Shown: positions 8,887 through 17,733 of the stretch, one piece after another
Position numbering within the stretch: the first letter of the stretch is position 1
How the letters are laid out: every line of letters begins with the position of its first letter
Source of the DNA: Pseudobdellovibrionaceae bacterium
GTDB taxonomy: Bacteria > Bdellovibrionota > FAC87 > UBA2466 > JACKAF01
DNA: 64,000 nt
Assembly: GCA_020635235.1 (NCBI GenBank)
Contig: JACKAF010000001.1
Location: 186,001-250,000, forward strand
Direction of reading: 5' to 3'
Position numbers and translations under genes: made by a program
Notes under the pieces: model-generated
The model's database searches: none
What the model was told of the DNA's origin: nothing
Seen by the model: the letters and a program-made list of their open reading frames with translations, nothing else

Positions 8887-11169
8887 ATGCGATCCACAGT
8901 CTCAAATTGGCGCGGACAACGGTACCTGTCACCGCGTCAGGCCGCAATCATTGCCGCGGTGAGTCTTTTGGCGGTTTTCTTGATTCTGTCATCTCTTGGG
9001 GTGGAAAACGCCGCCTCCAACTTTGATCTTCGTCTCCTTTTTACAACCCGATCGAAATTGGGCAAGAATCCCAATTGGGATCCCAAGCTGAAAGTATTCG
9101 CCTATGACGATCTAGCCGTCTCACTCCTCCAGAAGAGTGAACCTCCGGCCGGCATTCTTGCGGAAACCCTACGCGCCATAAAAGCCCAAAAACCAAAAGC
9201 CATATTAATAGACAAGATGTTTAGCTACCGCCTAGAAGGGGATGTGGAAAAGCTCAAGGCCGCGATTGGCGAAGTTCCCCCCATCTACACAAGCGCATCG
9301 TTTTCTGACTCCGCGATTCCCCACCGCAATCCAATTTCCAATGAAGTCCTTATCAACCAGTCGAGCGGGTGGAGAGTCTCGGAGGCCGATTGGATACCCA
9401 ACGCGACTTTCGCGTACGGGGCCAATGCAACGTACGGCTCAGCGTTCACAAAGGTAGGCCACCTCAATCTCGCAAAGGCCGAAAGGATCCAGCCGGTCGT
9501 GCGCGTCGGTGAGGCACTGCTCCCACACTGGGCACTTCGCTGGTGGGATCAAGCGGAGCTAAACCCATCGGGCATCACGAGCTCTTGGGGGCAGATTCCC
9601 GTAACTGGTAACGGAACGACTCTAGTTAACCTTGTCCCCTTAGAGGTCTTCGGGAAAAAAGCGCGCTCCATTGCTGCGGTCTTTTCTAGGATTCAGAAAA
9701 ACGCGCCCATCGACGAAATCGAAGAGGGCGACATCGTCGCGTTGGTGATGGGTCTTTATTCTGGAAAAGAAACCTATATACGGACAGCGATCGGCTCCCT
9801 CCCACGTTCGTACTTGAACATTGCAACTCTGAATAGTGCTTTGTCGGATCAGTGGATCCACGAATTCGATCATCCTATTCTAGCGAGTCTCGGTGCGGGC
9901 GCACTTGCTCTTCTAACAGCTTTCTTTCTTCGGGGATTACTGTTTTGGGCGTCGGCGGGCCTTTTCTCGCTCTTTTGGATAGGCTTTGCTCTCAGTTTGT
10001 TTGCCTACGGGAGTACTACGCTGCCATTACTTGCTCCAGTAGTTTCGTACGTCCTTTGCGGCGGAACCTACTTCGCGTTGAACATGGTCGCTGGCGAAAA
10101 ACGGGTGCGGTCGCTCAAACAATCTCTGGAAGGCCTCGTTGAGCCTGAGAAACTGAAGCAACTCATTCGGAATTCCAACGACATCCAATGGCAGCCAAGA
10201 CTGCAGCAACTCTCCGTGATGTTCGTCGACATTGTAGGGTTCTCGAAAAGCGCTGAGAGAAAAGACCCGAGAGAGGTTTTTCTAAATCTGCGGAGTTTTC
10301 TCGAAAAAGCAAGCCACGTAGTACACGAACACAACGGGATCATCGACAAAACGCTTGGAGACGGACTGCTTGCCTTTTTTGGGTATGAATTCGATGGGAG
10401 CTCTTCAAACGATCACGCTGACAACGCTGTCCAATGTGCGGTAGCCCTACAACAAATGGCGCTTGAATACGCTCTCGAGTGCGTGGCGGTTAAGGCTCCA
10501 GTTTACCCACTTCGAATTGGAATTCATACGGAGGAGGTTTTTATCGGAGATCTGGGCGGAGCCAACCGCGTCGATTTTAGTATCGTCGGTCAAGGCGTTA
10601 ATTTTGCTCAACGCTGTGAAGCTGCCTGTGAGTCCTTTCGTGTGATCTTCTCAGACGCCACAAAAAAATCGCTCAAACGAGGCTTCGATAGTACCTTCAA
10701 ACTTCACGAGCGGGCGATCCAAATCAAACACCATGACGAGGCCTTTGCCGTTTGGGAGCTCGAACCCTTGGAGGAAAATCGAACTCAGGTACAGCAAGTC
10801 ATTCGACACCACCGACAACAAATTGGTTTAGAGCGCGAAGAATCCCGGTTCACTCTCCGCCAAAGTCTAGAGGCCCACTTCAAAGCGAATGACATCCAGG
10901 CCGAGATCTTAAATTTCTCGCGATCTGGTTTCCTACTTTTTACTTCCGGCTATTTGGGCGTGAAGAGCCGCCTGCAATTGCGTACGCCCCATCTCCAAAA
11001 AATGGGCAATTCCTTTCCCCAGCTCCTGGACGTCGAAATCCGTTGGGGCCAGCCACATCGAGACGGCTACATTCACGGCGTGCGCATTCTAAACCTAAAT
11101 GATAACGAGAAGAACGCGCTCTTTGAGACACTCGCCTCCTCAAACCCCTCGCTGGCTGGCGTTGGTTAG
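8887..11169 (+). CDS. CHASE2-sensor adenylate cyclase with C-terminal PilZ-like domain
   Basis: This 760-aa membrane enzyme should make cAMP from ATP in the cytoplasm in response to an extracytoplasmic signal. It has one transmembrane helix at about 17-37, a CHASE2 domain to about 325 (KVFAYDD, KAILIDKMF), three membrane segments at about 330-400, and a class III cyclase domain. Metal-binding Asp448 (FVDIVGFS) and Asp492 (TLGDGLLAFFG) are present. So are the adenine-selecting Lys (IIDKT) and Asp (VDFSIVG) and the Asn/Arg of GVNFAQR, so it looks active. The last 100 residues resemble PilZ (RFTLR, NFSRSG), the c-di-GMP-binding fold, which would tie cAMP and c-di-GMP signals together. It is a paralogue of the 39491 gene. 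Confidence 0.9.
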   Translation: MRSTVSNWRGQRYLSPRQAAIIAAVSLLAVFLILSSLGVENAASNFDLRLLFTTRSKLGKNPNWDPKLKVFAYDDLAVSLLQKSEPPAGILAETLRAIKAQKPKAILIDKMFSYRLEGDVEKLKAAIGEVPPIYTSASFSDSAIPHRNPISNEVLINQSSGWRVSEADWIPNATFAYGANATYGSAFTKVGHLNLAKAERIQPVVRVGEALLPHWALRWWDQAELNPSGITSSWGQIPVTGNGTTLVNLVPLEVFGKKARSIAAVFSRIQKNAPIDEIEEGDIVALVMGLYSGKETYIRTAIGSLPRSYLNIATLNSALSDQWIHEFDHPILASLGAGALALLTAFFLRGLLFWASAGLFSLFWIGFALSLFAYGSTTLPLLAPVVSYVLCGGTYFALNMVAGEKRVRSLKQSLEGLVEPEKLKQLIRNSNDIQWQPRLQQLSVMFVDIVGFSKSAERKDPREVFLNLRSFLEKASHVVHEHNGIIDKTLGDGLLAFFGYEFDGSSSNDHADNAVQCAVALQQMALEYALECVAVKAPVYPLRIGIHTEEVFIGDLGGANRVDFSIVGQGVNFAQRCEAACESFRVIFSDATKKSLKRGFDSTFKLHERAIQIKHHDEAFAVWELEPLEENRTQVQQVIRHHRQQIGLEREESRFTLRQSLEAHFKANDIQAEILNFSRSGFLLFTSGYLGVKSRLQLRTPHLQKMGNSFPQLLDVEIRWGQPHRDGYIHGVRILNLNDNEKNALFETLASSNPSLAGVG

Positions 11170-11215
11170 CCAACTCCTTGATGTTACCGCCCTTAGTCTG
11201 TCCAAATGCTTTACA

Positions 11216-11245
11216 TTGATTATGAAGAAACAGATTCACTACAAT
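11216..11245 (+). promoter_or_regulatory. Sigma70-like promoter before the dockerin-like lipoprotein
   Basis: TTGATT (11216-11221) and TACAAT (11240-11245) are separated by 18 bp, with the ATG of the next gene 29 nt further on. Both hexamers are close to the consensus and lie just after the cyclase stop, so the lipoprotein gene probably has its own promoter. Judged by eye only. Confidence 0.5.
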
Positions 11246-11273
11246 AGTCAGATAGGGATCCCCTATATCGTAG

Positions 11274-12254
11274 ATGAAATTAACGCCAGCTTCATTGCGC
11301 CACGGCTTCATTTTGCTCGTTCTGTCTGGAATTGCCCTAACGGCAAGCGGCTGCTTTTTCCGGCTTGCGGGAAGCGGCGAGGACTCGCTGTCCAATTTCC
11401 CCCCCATTTCAGAAGATGACTTCACCACCACCAACCCGATCTTCGGAAGCGGAGGCGGGGAAGAGAATGTAGCCTCGAAACCTTTTTGCCAGCTTTCCCA
11501 TTCGGAAAAGTTTGAGGAACCGGGAGCTGAATTCTCGTGCTGGTGGAGCCGCTCGCCGTCTTTGATTGCGCAGCCGCTCCCCGGGCAGATCGTTGCCGTG
11601 TCGGTCTTTGATCGAAAAAATTCTTATTTTTGGAGAGCGGTCGATTTCAAAGTGAATGAAGACTATGTCGAAGGCTCCAGTGACCCGGCCTTCTATTTTT
11701 TGGACAAGACTGATTCGTTCTTCGGCCCCGGAGGCGATCTCATTCCATTTTTCGGAGACCAGATCGAAATTCGGGTCGTTTTTAGAAGAATTCTCGCACT
11801 CCCGCATACCAATATTGCCCTGCCCTTTGACGTAAACGCAGACGGTATCGTGGATGCGGGCGACGTAGCAGCTTTGAATGAAGAATTTGAGGTCAATGGG
11901 TATCGGCGGATGGACTCAAGTATCACGTCCCCGCCCTCAATATTCGTGGACGTCGATAGAAACCTGTTCTTCAACCACGACGATCTAGATCTGCTCAATA
12001 TGTACCTTTCCCCTCCACACCCGTGGCAAAACCCCCTCAACCGTTTGGACGTAGATAACAACGGCGTGATCGCACCCGTCGATATCATGCTACTCCAAAA
12101 CTTGATGACCCAATATGGCCAAGAAATAGATTTGGCGATAGACCCCCCATGGAGAAGCAAGCCAGTCGGCGTTCTTTATGCGGATCCCAGCGGGGACAAT
12201 CGACTGACCCCCCTTGATGTCGAGATGATCATCAATTACCTCAATTCGGACTAA
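11274..12254 (+). CDS. Lipoprotein with four dockerin/EF-hand-like Ca-binding repeats
   Basis: This 326-aa protein has a lipoprotein signal peptide (ALTASGC) followed by a Ser/Gly-rich linker and a beta-rich middle with two Cys. The C-terminal third carries four Asp-rich loops spaced like dockerin type I repeats: DVNADGIVDAGDVAALN, DVDRNLFFNHDDLDLLN, DVDNNGVIAPVDIMLLQ and DPSGDNRLTPLDVEMII. Each has the D-x-N/D-x-(N/D)G pattern of a calcium loop followed by a helix. Dockerins bind cohesins in cellulosomes, but in non-cellulolytic bacteria such repeats occur in assorted surface proteins, and no cohesin is seen in the window. It is probably a Ca-dependent surface adhesion or binding lipoprotein. 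The repeats are clear; the role is inferred. Confidence 0.8.
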   Translation: MKLTPASLRHGFILLVLSGIALTASGCFFRLAGSGEDSLSNFPPISEDDFTTTNPIFGSGGGEENVASKPFCQLSHSEKFEEPGAEFSCWWSRSPSLIAQPLPGQIVAVSVFDRKNSYFWRAVDFKVNEDYVEGSSDPAFYFLDKTDSFFGPGGDLIPFFGDQIEIRVVFRRILALPHTNIALPFDVNADGIVDAGDVAALNEEFEVNGYRRMDSSITSPPSIFVDVDRNLFFNHDDLDLLNMYLSPPHPWQNPLNRLDVDNNGVIAPVDIMLLQNLMTQYGQEIDLAIDPPWRSKPVGVLYADPSGDNRLTPLDVEMIINYLNSD

Positions 12255-12310
12255 AACAAAAATCCACCCCCAGGCGAATTCTCTGGTATAGCTAGGCAAT
12301 GAGGTTGCCT

Positions 12311-12949
12311 ATGCGTTTGCACCGTGCCGTACTTTTTGGCTGCTCGTTTTTGCTGCTAGCCTTGGGAGGATCCAAACCTACCGAAACGCCTACAAACGAA
12401 CATCTCCCCACGTTTGATCGTATTAGCTTAAAGATAGCTGTGAAGCGCGATAAGAACACCTACCGCCTACGTACAGCAGGCCAGCTAAACTTCCTTGTCA
12501 CTAGCCCAGTCCAGGGGGAAATCGCCTCCGTTTGTGAGCTCCCGGTTGTGTTGGAGTATTTGGGTGATAAGAACGACTTTGACAAAAAAGCCTCGAGCAA
12601 GATGGATCGCATCGCTAAACAGATGGGGCTCGAGCACTCCTCGGCTCAGGAGTTTTCGAGTGATCTCTTCTTTTTGAAGGAAGGTAAGTTTGCGGAGGAA
12701 TTTGCGGGTCGCCTAGACGATCTTCTCACCCGCTATGAACTTACGCCGGTGCTGCTCGAAAAAACTGGGGAAGTGATCTTCGCTAAAACCGAAAAAGGGT
12801 TCGCTTTTAAGTTGCCCCTCGATACAAAGCTTGAATCGCAGATGTCGATTATTATCTCGCTCCGCCCAACAGACGACGCGGGGACGAGCGCTCTTTGCCA
12901 GCAAATCATCGGCAAGGGGTGGAGGCGGGCAAAGCCAACTCCGGGCTAG
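12311..12949 (+). CDS. Exported protein of unknown function
   Basis: This 212-aa protein is not recognised. ATG 12311 is preferred over ATG 12299 because it gives a compact signal peptide (MRLHRAVLFGCSFLLLALGG) with ATGAGG upstream. There is no lipobox Cys. The mature chain is charged and mixed alpha/beta with two Cys that could pair (ASVCELP and SALCQQI). The stop codon overlaps by four bases the stop of the convergent TonB-like gene. There is a 56-base gap after the dockerin-like lipoprotein, so cotranscription with it is possible. Confidence 0.65.
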   Translation: MRLHRAVLFGCSFLLLALGGSKPTETPTNEHLPTFDRISLKIAVKRDKNTYRLRTAGQLNFLVTSPVQGEIASVCELPVVLEYLGDKNDFDKKASSKMDRIAKQMGLEHSSAQEFSSDLFFLKEGKFAEEFAGRLDDLLTRYELTPVLLEKTGEVIFAKTEKGFAFKLPLDTKLESQMSIIISLRPTDDAGTSALCQQIIGKGWRRAKPTPG

Positions 12950-13875
12950 TTTAGCCGATCGATGCGATCTCGTTTTTTAGGCCGCTCGATGGATCGGGCG
13001 ATGCGCTTTTCGTTCACATCGAGGATAAAATCCCAATTGAATTTGACCTTGTTGTTCTTCAAAAGTTCCTGTGGTGGGTTGGGAAATCTTCCGACATCTT
13101 TAAAGGCTTTGATGGCGGCCTCATCCAAATACCCGGATTGGCTACTCGCTACAACCGCCAAATCAACCAGATTGCCCTCGCTATCTAGTTCCACGTAGAC
13201 TTTGGTCCTTTTAATTCCATCCTTGAGTTTTCTTTGGCTCATCACCAAAGCGCGTGCACGGCGCTGCACTTCTGGCCGCCATTTGGGCGCGATTTTTTGT
13301 TTGATCCGATCGAAATAGATCCAGTGAGCAAACTCCTTGGTATTAAGAAGTGTGCGGGGCCCGCCGTCTATTCCCTCCAGGTATTCGTCCCGGGTGCTGC
13401 CAAAGCGAATTTCAAAGTCTGGAACACCGTGTTCGGATTTGTTAGGGCCCGCCGTCTGATCTCCCATCGTGTACGCATCGGGCAATAGCCCCAAACTTTG
13501 CAAAGAATCCTCTGAGCCGCCCGAGGCGACGGGGTCGCCTGTGAAAAAGGCCTCGCCTATCGGGGCGCGGGTTTCTTTGTCGACGGTTTGGCTGCGATCA
13601 CTCAACTGATCTTCGCTCCCCGCTCTTGAGTCGTCCAGTGCGGCTTCTGTACGCACGAGCTTCTTGCTCTGTTCCGACTCGGGAACGACTCTCTCGCCGA
13701 GAACAGACTCGGCTTCCGAGATCTCAATGAGATCTTCCTCAGAAAGCGGATTTTTAGGCTGCGCTATAAAAATCTGCGGCGGCTGTATCTGAACCAAAAG
13801 AATTACCGCGTGAACAGCTACAGAAAGACAGAGATAGAATGAGCTAGAAAGCCGTTTGAGGGTTTTATCGAGCAT
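12946..13875 (-). CDS. TonB-like energy-transducing protein
   Basis: This 309-aa protein has one N-terminal membrane anchor (residues about 12-30, FYLCLSVAVHAVILLVQIQ) and an acidic, low-complexity periplasmic stretch. It ends in a TonB C-terminal-type domain (KVYVELDSEGNLVDLAVVAS, LDEAAIKAFKDVGRFPNPP). In this family the domain contacts outer-membrane receptors or related envelope partners and is driven by ExbB/ExbD; none of these is encoded here, so it may be one of several TonB-like proteins using a shared motor. The usual Pro-Lys/Pro-Glu rod of classical TonB is absent, and an acidic linker replaces it. The gene converges on the upstream exported protein with a four-base overlap. Confidence 0.82.
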   Translation of the reverse strand: MLDKTLKRLSSSFYLCLSVAVHAVILLVQIQPPQIFIAQPKNPLSEEDLIEISEAESVLGERVVPESEQSKKLVRTEAALDDSRAGSEDQLSDRSQTVDKETRAPIGEAFFTGDPVASGGSEDSLQSLGLLPDAYTMGDQTAGPNKSEHGVPDFEIRFGSTRDEYLEGIDGGPRTLLNTKEFAHWIYFDRIKQKIAPKWRPEVQRRARALVMSQRKLKDGIKRTKVYVELDSEGNLVDLAVVASSQSGYLDEAAIKAFKDVGRFPNPPQELLKNNKVKFNWDFILDVNEKRIARSIERPKKRDRIDRLN

Positions 13876-14496
13876 AGCGTTAGGCCGAGTGCGGGAAACA
13901 CCGGGCGGTACTCTTCATTCTAGATGAAGCGACAACGCATCTGAAGCAAAACCGGAAAAATCGGACGGCGCTCGGCATTAGCAGGATAGCCACCTGCGTA
14001 ATAAAGGGAAGGAAGGAAAGGTGGGTAGGCCGAACACTACGCAACTAATTTTTCTATGAGACTTAGGTGACTGGTATTGCAGTATTGGATCGCGTATGTG
14101 TTCAGCCCTCTTTATTCCCACTGCTTACGGGACAATCTATAGCTATTGTGCGCTTCACCGGGCCCAAGCTCACGTGACAAGGGTGGCGAGAAAAGGAGGC
14201 CACGCTGAGCCCAGTTTGTCGGAAACGTATTCAGTCTGTGTACAGAGCTTGGTCAGCTGGGGAGATAGCTGTATTCATTAGCTAAATGGATTTTTCCCGG
14301 ACGAGTGTCGAGCTTCATAGGCCCTCAGGCACGATGGGGGTTGCCATATAATACCAATATAATCAAGTGCTTATTGACTGCCGGGATGGCCCGGGCCTTG
14401 CAATTTGTAGAGGCTGTCTGGCTGCTTTCACCTTTGACCTTCATCCCTGTCCCACTTCATTGAATCTTCCAAGCAAAGCAAAGTCGAAGGGTTCTA
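13876..14496. other. 620-bp intergenic region with a possible structured RNA
   Basis: No credible gene is seen here. At 14168-14210 there is a nine-pair stem with a single bulge (GCTCACGTG pairing with CACG-C-TGAGC) enclosing a purine-rich 24-nt loop; alternative pairing GTGGC/GCCAC lies inside. TATAAT-like boxes occur at about 14346-14361 without a good -35. The region is upstream of an HExxH/FG-GAP lipoprotein and could hold its long leader or a small RNA. It matches no riboswitch class that I know. Confidence 0.3.
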
Positions 14497-16035
14497 ATGT
14501 CCGCGCTTTTCAAAAATTTGTTTCTGCTCTCCCTGATAGCACTTGCCGGTTGTACCCGGATTACCGGAGGTAACGGCGAAGTTTTCGGGGGCGGCGATAT
14601 TACCAAACAGCTTCTCAATCGCATCCGCAATACGATCCTGTTGGACTCAGTCCGAAACTTAGCGGATGGGCGACAAGTCAGCTGCAACCTTGAAGCGCTT
14701 TGCAGCGAGCACTCGGAGACGCGCGTTTGCCAATCGCGTCCTGTACTGAACCAAACCGAAGTTCAAGCCTGTGAATACATCATCCAAAGAAACATCGGAA
14801 AACTTCTCTCCGTAGTGCAGTCAACTCAAGTTACGATGGAAAGCTCCGAAAAACCTATTTTTGATAATGGGGCACGCGTCTCTGCAATTACCTCATTATC
14901 CAGTAGCGGCCCGATTCGAGTGGACGTTGCCCGCGTACGGGAACAAAACCTGACGGATTCGGAAATCGCCACACTCTTTGCCCATGAATTCCTCCACAAA
15001 GTTCAGGATCTAATGCCTGGAACGGGATACCTGGATGACGAGGACTCGCTTTCGCCGTTTAGCCAGGGAAGAAAACTCTTAGATGCCATCGCAACGGTAG
15101 TGGGAATCGGCACGCTTAGGAGAATAAGCGCCAAAACCGCTCGCATCGCGGTCGGAACAGACTCGGGAATTCTACGCACTCTTCTGGTCTCAGAACAAAA
15201 ACTCGCTTCTGATCTTTTTCAGCAGCTGGACGCCTTTGGTGAAGACGCCGCACCCGCCATTGCCTCAGGAGATCTGAACGGAGACGGGACAGCGGATCTG
15301 GTTCTTTCAAGCGCACTCTCCTCACAAGTGATCGCTATCGATGGAAAAACCGGCTCCCAGCTCGCGAGCTGGGTAGGTTTGGGCGCCGGTTCATCCGTCG
15401 CGGTAGGAGACGTGAACGGCGACGGTCTCCCCGATGTCCTCGTGGGTACGCCTCCTGGCCCCGTAAACAAAATTGTAGTTTACGACAATTTGAACCAGTC
15501 GGAATTATATGTCCACCAACCCTATGACACCGGTTTTATCAGTGGGGTTTACGTCGCGGCAGGCGATGTAAATGGAGATGGACGCGATGAGATCGTCTCC
15601 ACCCCTCGGTTGGGCGGCGGCCCTCACCTCAAAGTTTATGATCCAATGGCCGGGATCTACCGATATGATGGATTCGTGTACAACCCCGCCTATGTCGGCG
15701 GTGTCTCTGTTGCCGCAGGGGATTTGAACGGTAACGGCCGGGATGAGATAATTGTGGGTGCCGCTTTTGGCGCCGGTCCTCACGTTCGCGCTTTGGACGT
15801 CGTCTCCGGAACCATAGCTTATGATGGCTTCCCCTACGATCCCGGTTTCACGGGGGGCGTGCTGGTAGCCAGTGGTGATACGGATGGAGATGGTTTAGCA
15901 GAAATCATCACTGTGCCGCATCAAATCGAAAATTTGCCATTGAAAGTGCTTAACCCAAGAAACTCCTCGATAGCGTTTCAATTTCAGCTATCTCAGGGAG
16001 CCACGGGGCCACGCACTTTGGCTTTCATCCGATAA
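14497..16035 (+). CDS. Lipoprotein with HExxH metallopeptidase motif and FG-GAP/VCBS-type repeats
   Basis: This 512-aa protein has a lipobox (LIALAGC, Cys19). It has a helical N-terminal domain with Cys pairs and an HExxH motif (FAHEFLH, His163-His167) typical of zinc peptidases. The C-terminal half is made of FG-GAP/VCBS-like repeats with Asp-rich calcium loops (DLNGDGTADLVL, DVNGDGLPDVLVG, DVNGDGRDEIVS, DLNGNGRDEIIVG, DTDGDGLAEIIT), which usually fold as a beta-propeller. The N-terminal half is paralogous in layout to the lipoprotein at 17734 (a GNGEVFGGGD-like start, C-x3-C spacing, then HExxH). It ends five bases before a TPR/winged-helix gene and is surely cotranscribed with it. The peptidase activity is an inference from one motif; the third zinc ligand was not identified. 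Confidence 0.82.
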   Translation: MSALFKNLFLLSLIALAGCTRITGGNGEVFGGGDITKQLLNRIRNTILLDSVRNLADGRQVSCNLEALCSEHSETRVCQSRPVLNQTEVQACEYIIQRNIGKLLSVVQSTQVTMESSEKPIFDNGARVSAITSLSSSGPIRVDVARVREQNLTDSEIATLFAHEFLHKVQDLMPGTGYLDDEDSLSPFSQGRKLLDAIATVVGIGTLRRISAKTARIAVGTDSGILRTLLVSEQKLASDLFQQLDAFGEDAAPAIASGDLNGDGTADLVLSSALSSQVIAIDGKTGSQLASWVGLGAGSSVAVGDVNGDGLPDVLVGTPPGPVNKIVVYDNLNQSELYVHQPYDTGFISGVYVAAGDVNGDGRDEIVSTPRLGGGPHLKVYDPMAGIYRYDGFVYNPAYVGGVSVAAGDLNGNGRDEIIVGAAFGAGPHVRALDVVSGTIAYDGFPYDPGFTGGVLVASGDTDGDGLAEIITVPHQIENLPLKVLNPRNSSIAFQFQLSQGATGPRTLAFIR

Positions 16036-16040
16036 AAACC

Positions 16041-17495
16041 ATGGATCTTGCCTCGCGATTCGCTGACATCGACCATCTGATTCAGAAGGGTCGAAGCCAG
16101 GAAGCCTTTGAAAAATTATCTCATCTAAATGCCAAAGAATTGGAGCGTTCAGATTTGCCGGCCTACGCCCAACTTGCCTGGCGGGCCAACGCCCCAGAAC
16201 TAGGAATAAGAGCTTTAGCAAAATACGTACGGCCGGATCTTAAAACAACGCAAGATCCCTCAACGGCAGAAGTTGCGGAATATGCTGCCTGCCTTTCTCG
16301 CATTGGGGCCCACGCAGAAGCGGAATTTTTGCTAGCGCCTTGCGACCCGGGGGAGTACCCGAGAGTCTTATTTTATCGGGCCGCCTTACACATCTCTAAA
16401 TGGGAATACCACCTAGCCGTCCCAATTCTCAGAAATTTTCTATCCAATTCTCGTATCACACCCTACGAGCGCCTCGTTGCAAGGATAAATGTCGCCGAAG
16501 CGCTTGTCGTTCTGGGTGAAGCCATTCAGGCCAACTATCTCCTCAGAGAGCTGCTGCACACGACTAACCTGTACCAGTACCAATACGCAAATGCCAAAGT
16601 GCTCGAGCTTTCTGCGCAAAATGCCATCCAAAGAGGTGACATAGAGATCGCGCAAAAAATGCTGAACAGCGCGGGCGAGATGTTGGGCGAGGCGAAAAAC
16701 TTTGAGCCCCTGTTCATTTCTAAATTCAAACTCTACGCGCGGATGCACGCCAACCCTGGAGAAGCAGGGCTTCTTGCGGAGCTAAAGGAGCTCCTCCTGC
16801 GGGCTAAGGAAATTGCCCACTACGAAACGGTCAGGGATCTGGAAGCTTGTATCGCTATTTACAATCAGGACGATAAAAGGTTTTTGCGCGTTTACGAGGG
16901 CACCCCCTATCTGGCATTCAGAAGCAAGATGCTGAGCGCATGGCCCAATGAAGCCCCCGCCCCACGCGGCATACTGCGGCTGGGTCCCGAAAATGGCGAA
17001 GCGAAGCCCCTATCTCTCTTTGGAAAAGAGGAGGAAGGCAAACCCAGCCTGCTCATTCAAAAGGTTTTTTCTGCGCTACTAAAGGACCTCTACCGACCGA
17101 CAAAGGTAGCTACGCTCTACGCAGCCATTTACGAAGGCGAGCACTATCGATACGAAAGCTCCCCGCTACGCGTACGCCAGGCGGTAAAACGCGCGAGACA
17201 ATGGCTTTCGGAGAATTGTAACGGACTCAAGATTGAGAGAAGTGAGGACGGTTTTTTTCTCAGTGCCGATGAGCCAATCGACGTGTACGTGGCGCCCCCT
17301 CAGCCCGCCGCGGAGAACCGCTTGGAGGCGTTAAAAGAAAATTTTGGGCAAGAGGCCTTCTCACTCCAAACCGCGGGTAAGGTGCTCGAACTCTCGCCTC
17401 GTTCGGTACTGCGTCTGCTCAGCGAACCGCTCGACTCGGGAGAAATCCAGAAGACGGGTTCGGGTCGCCAAACCAAGTACCGGTTCTGCTCGTAG
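16041..17495 (+). CDS. TPR-like protein with two C-terminal winged-helix domains (paralogue A)
   Basis: This 484-aa protein begins five bases after the HExxH lipoprotein. There is no signal peptide, so it is cytoplasmic. Residues about 1-290 are helical-hairpin TPR-like repeats (AYAQLAWRANAPELGIRAL, EVAEYAACLSRIGAHAEA, ARINVAEALVVLGEAIQAN). Residues about 335-410 look like an OmpR/SARP-type winged helix (LLKDLYRPTKVATLYAAIY, VRQAVKRARQWL), and the last 60 residues look like a second winged helix ending in GSGRQTKYRF. It is therefore probably a transcription regulator that senses through its TPR part. The convergent gene at 19095-20570 is a clear paralogue. What it regulates is unknown; its own operon is the simplest guess. 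Confidence 0.75.
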   Translation: MDLASRFADIDHLIQKGRSQEAFEKLSHLNAKELERSDLPAYAQLAWRANAPELGIRALAKYVRPDLKTTQDPSTAEVAEYAACLSRIGAHAEAEFLLAPCDPGEYPRVLFYRAALHISKWEYHLAVPILRNFLSNSRITPYERLVARINVAEALVVLGEAIQANYLLRELLHTTNLYQYQYANAKVLELSAQNAIQRGDIEIAQKMLNSAGEMLGEAKNFEPLFISKFKLYARMHANPGEAGLLAELKELLLRAKEIAHYETVRDLEACIAIYNQDDKRFLRVYEGTPYLAFRSKMLSAWPNEAPAPRGILRLGPENGEAKPLSLFGKEEEGKPSLLIQKVFSALLKDLYRPTKVATLYAAIYEGEHYRYESSPLRVRQAVKRARQWLSENCNGLKIERSEDGFFLSADEPIDVYVAPPQPAAENRLEALKENFGQEAFSLQTAGKVLELSPRSVLRLLSEPLDSGEIQKTGSGRQTKYRFCS

Positions 17496-17532
17496 GCCCC
17501 CACTGAACAAAGCCCTAACGCCTGCCCAAAAC

Positions 17533-17549
17533 GTATACAACTTGTATAC
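17533..17549. promoter_or_regulatory. Perfect 8+1+8 palindrome, candidate operator
   Basis: GTATACAA-C-TTGTATAC is a perfect inverted repeat of 8 bp around one central base. It lies between the two HExxH-lipoprotein modules, 38 bp after the stop of the first TPR/winged-helix gene and about 185 bp before the second lipoprotein. Its size and symmetry fit a dimeric repressor site, possibly for one of the two flanking winged-helix proteins, but nothing in the sequence proves this. Confidence 0.4.
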
Positions 17550-17733
17550 TGACCGGGGGGTGTGCAGCAATATTATCCTTTACTTTCAATAACTTACCAA
17601 CTGATCTACCGCCCGAATCTGGCACGTCACTTGCTTTATTTAGGTGTGACGCCTTTTAGATAACTTCTTTGCCGGCCACTTCTTAGAAACTCTTTCCAAC
17701 GATTCGCACCCAGGCATTTCCGATAGGTGCTTT

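Noticed and set aside
14096..14281. Small open frame in the 13.9-14.5 kb gap
   Set aside because: No ribosome site, no typical protein composition, and it covers the predicted RNA stem.
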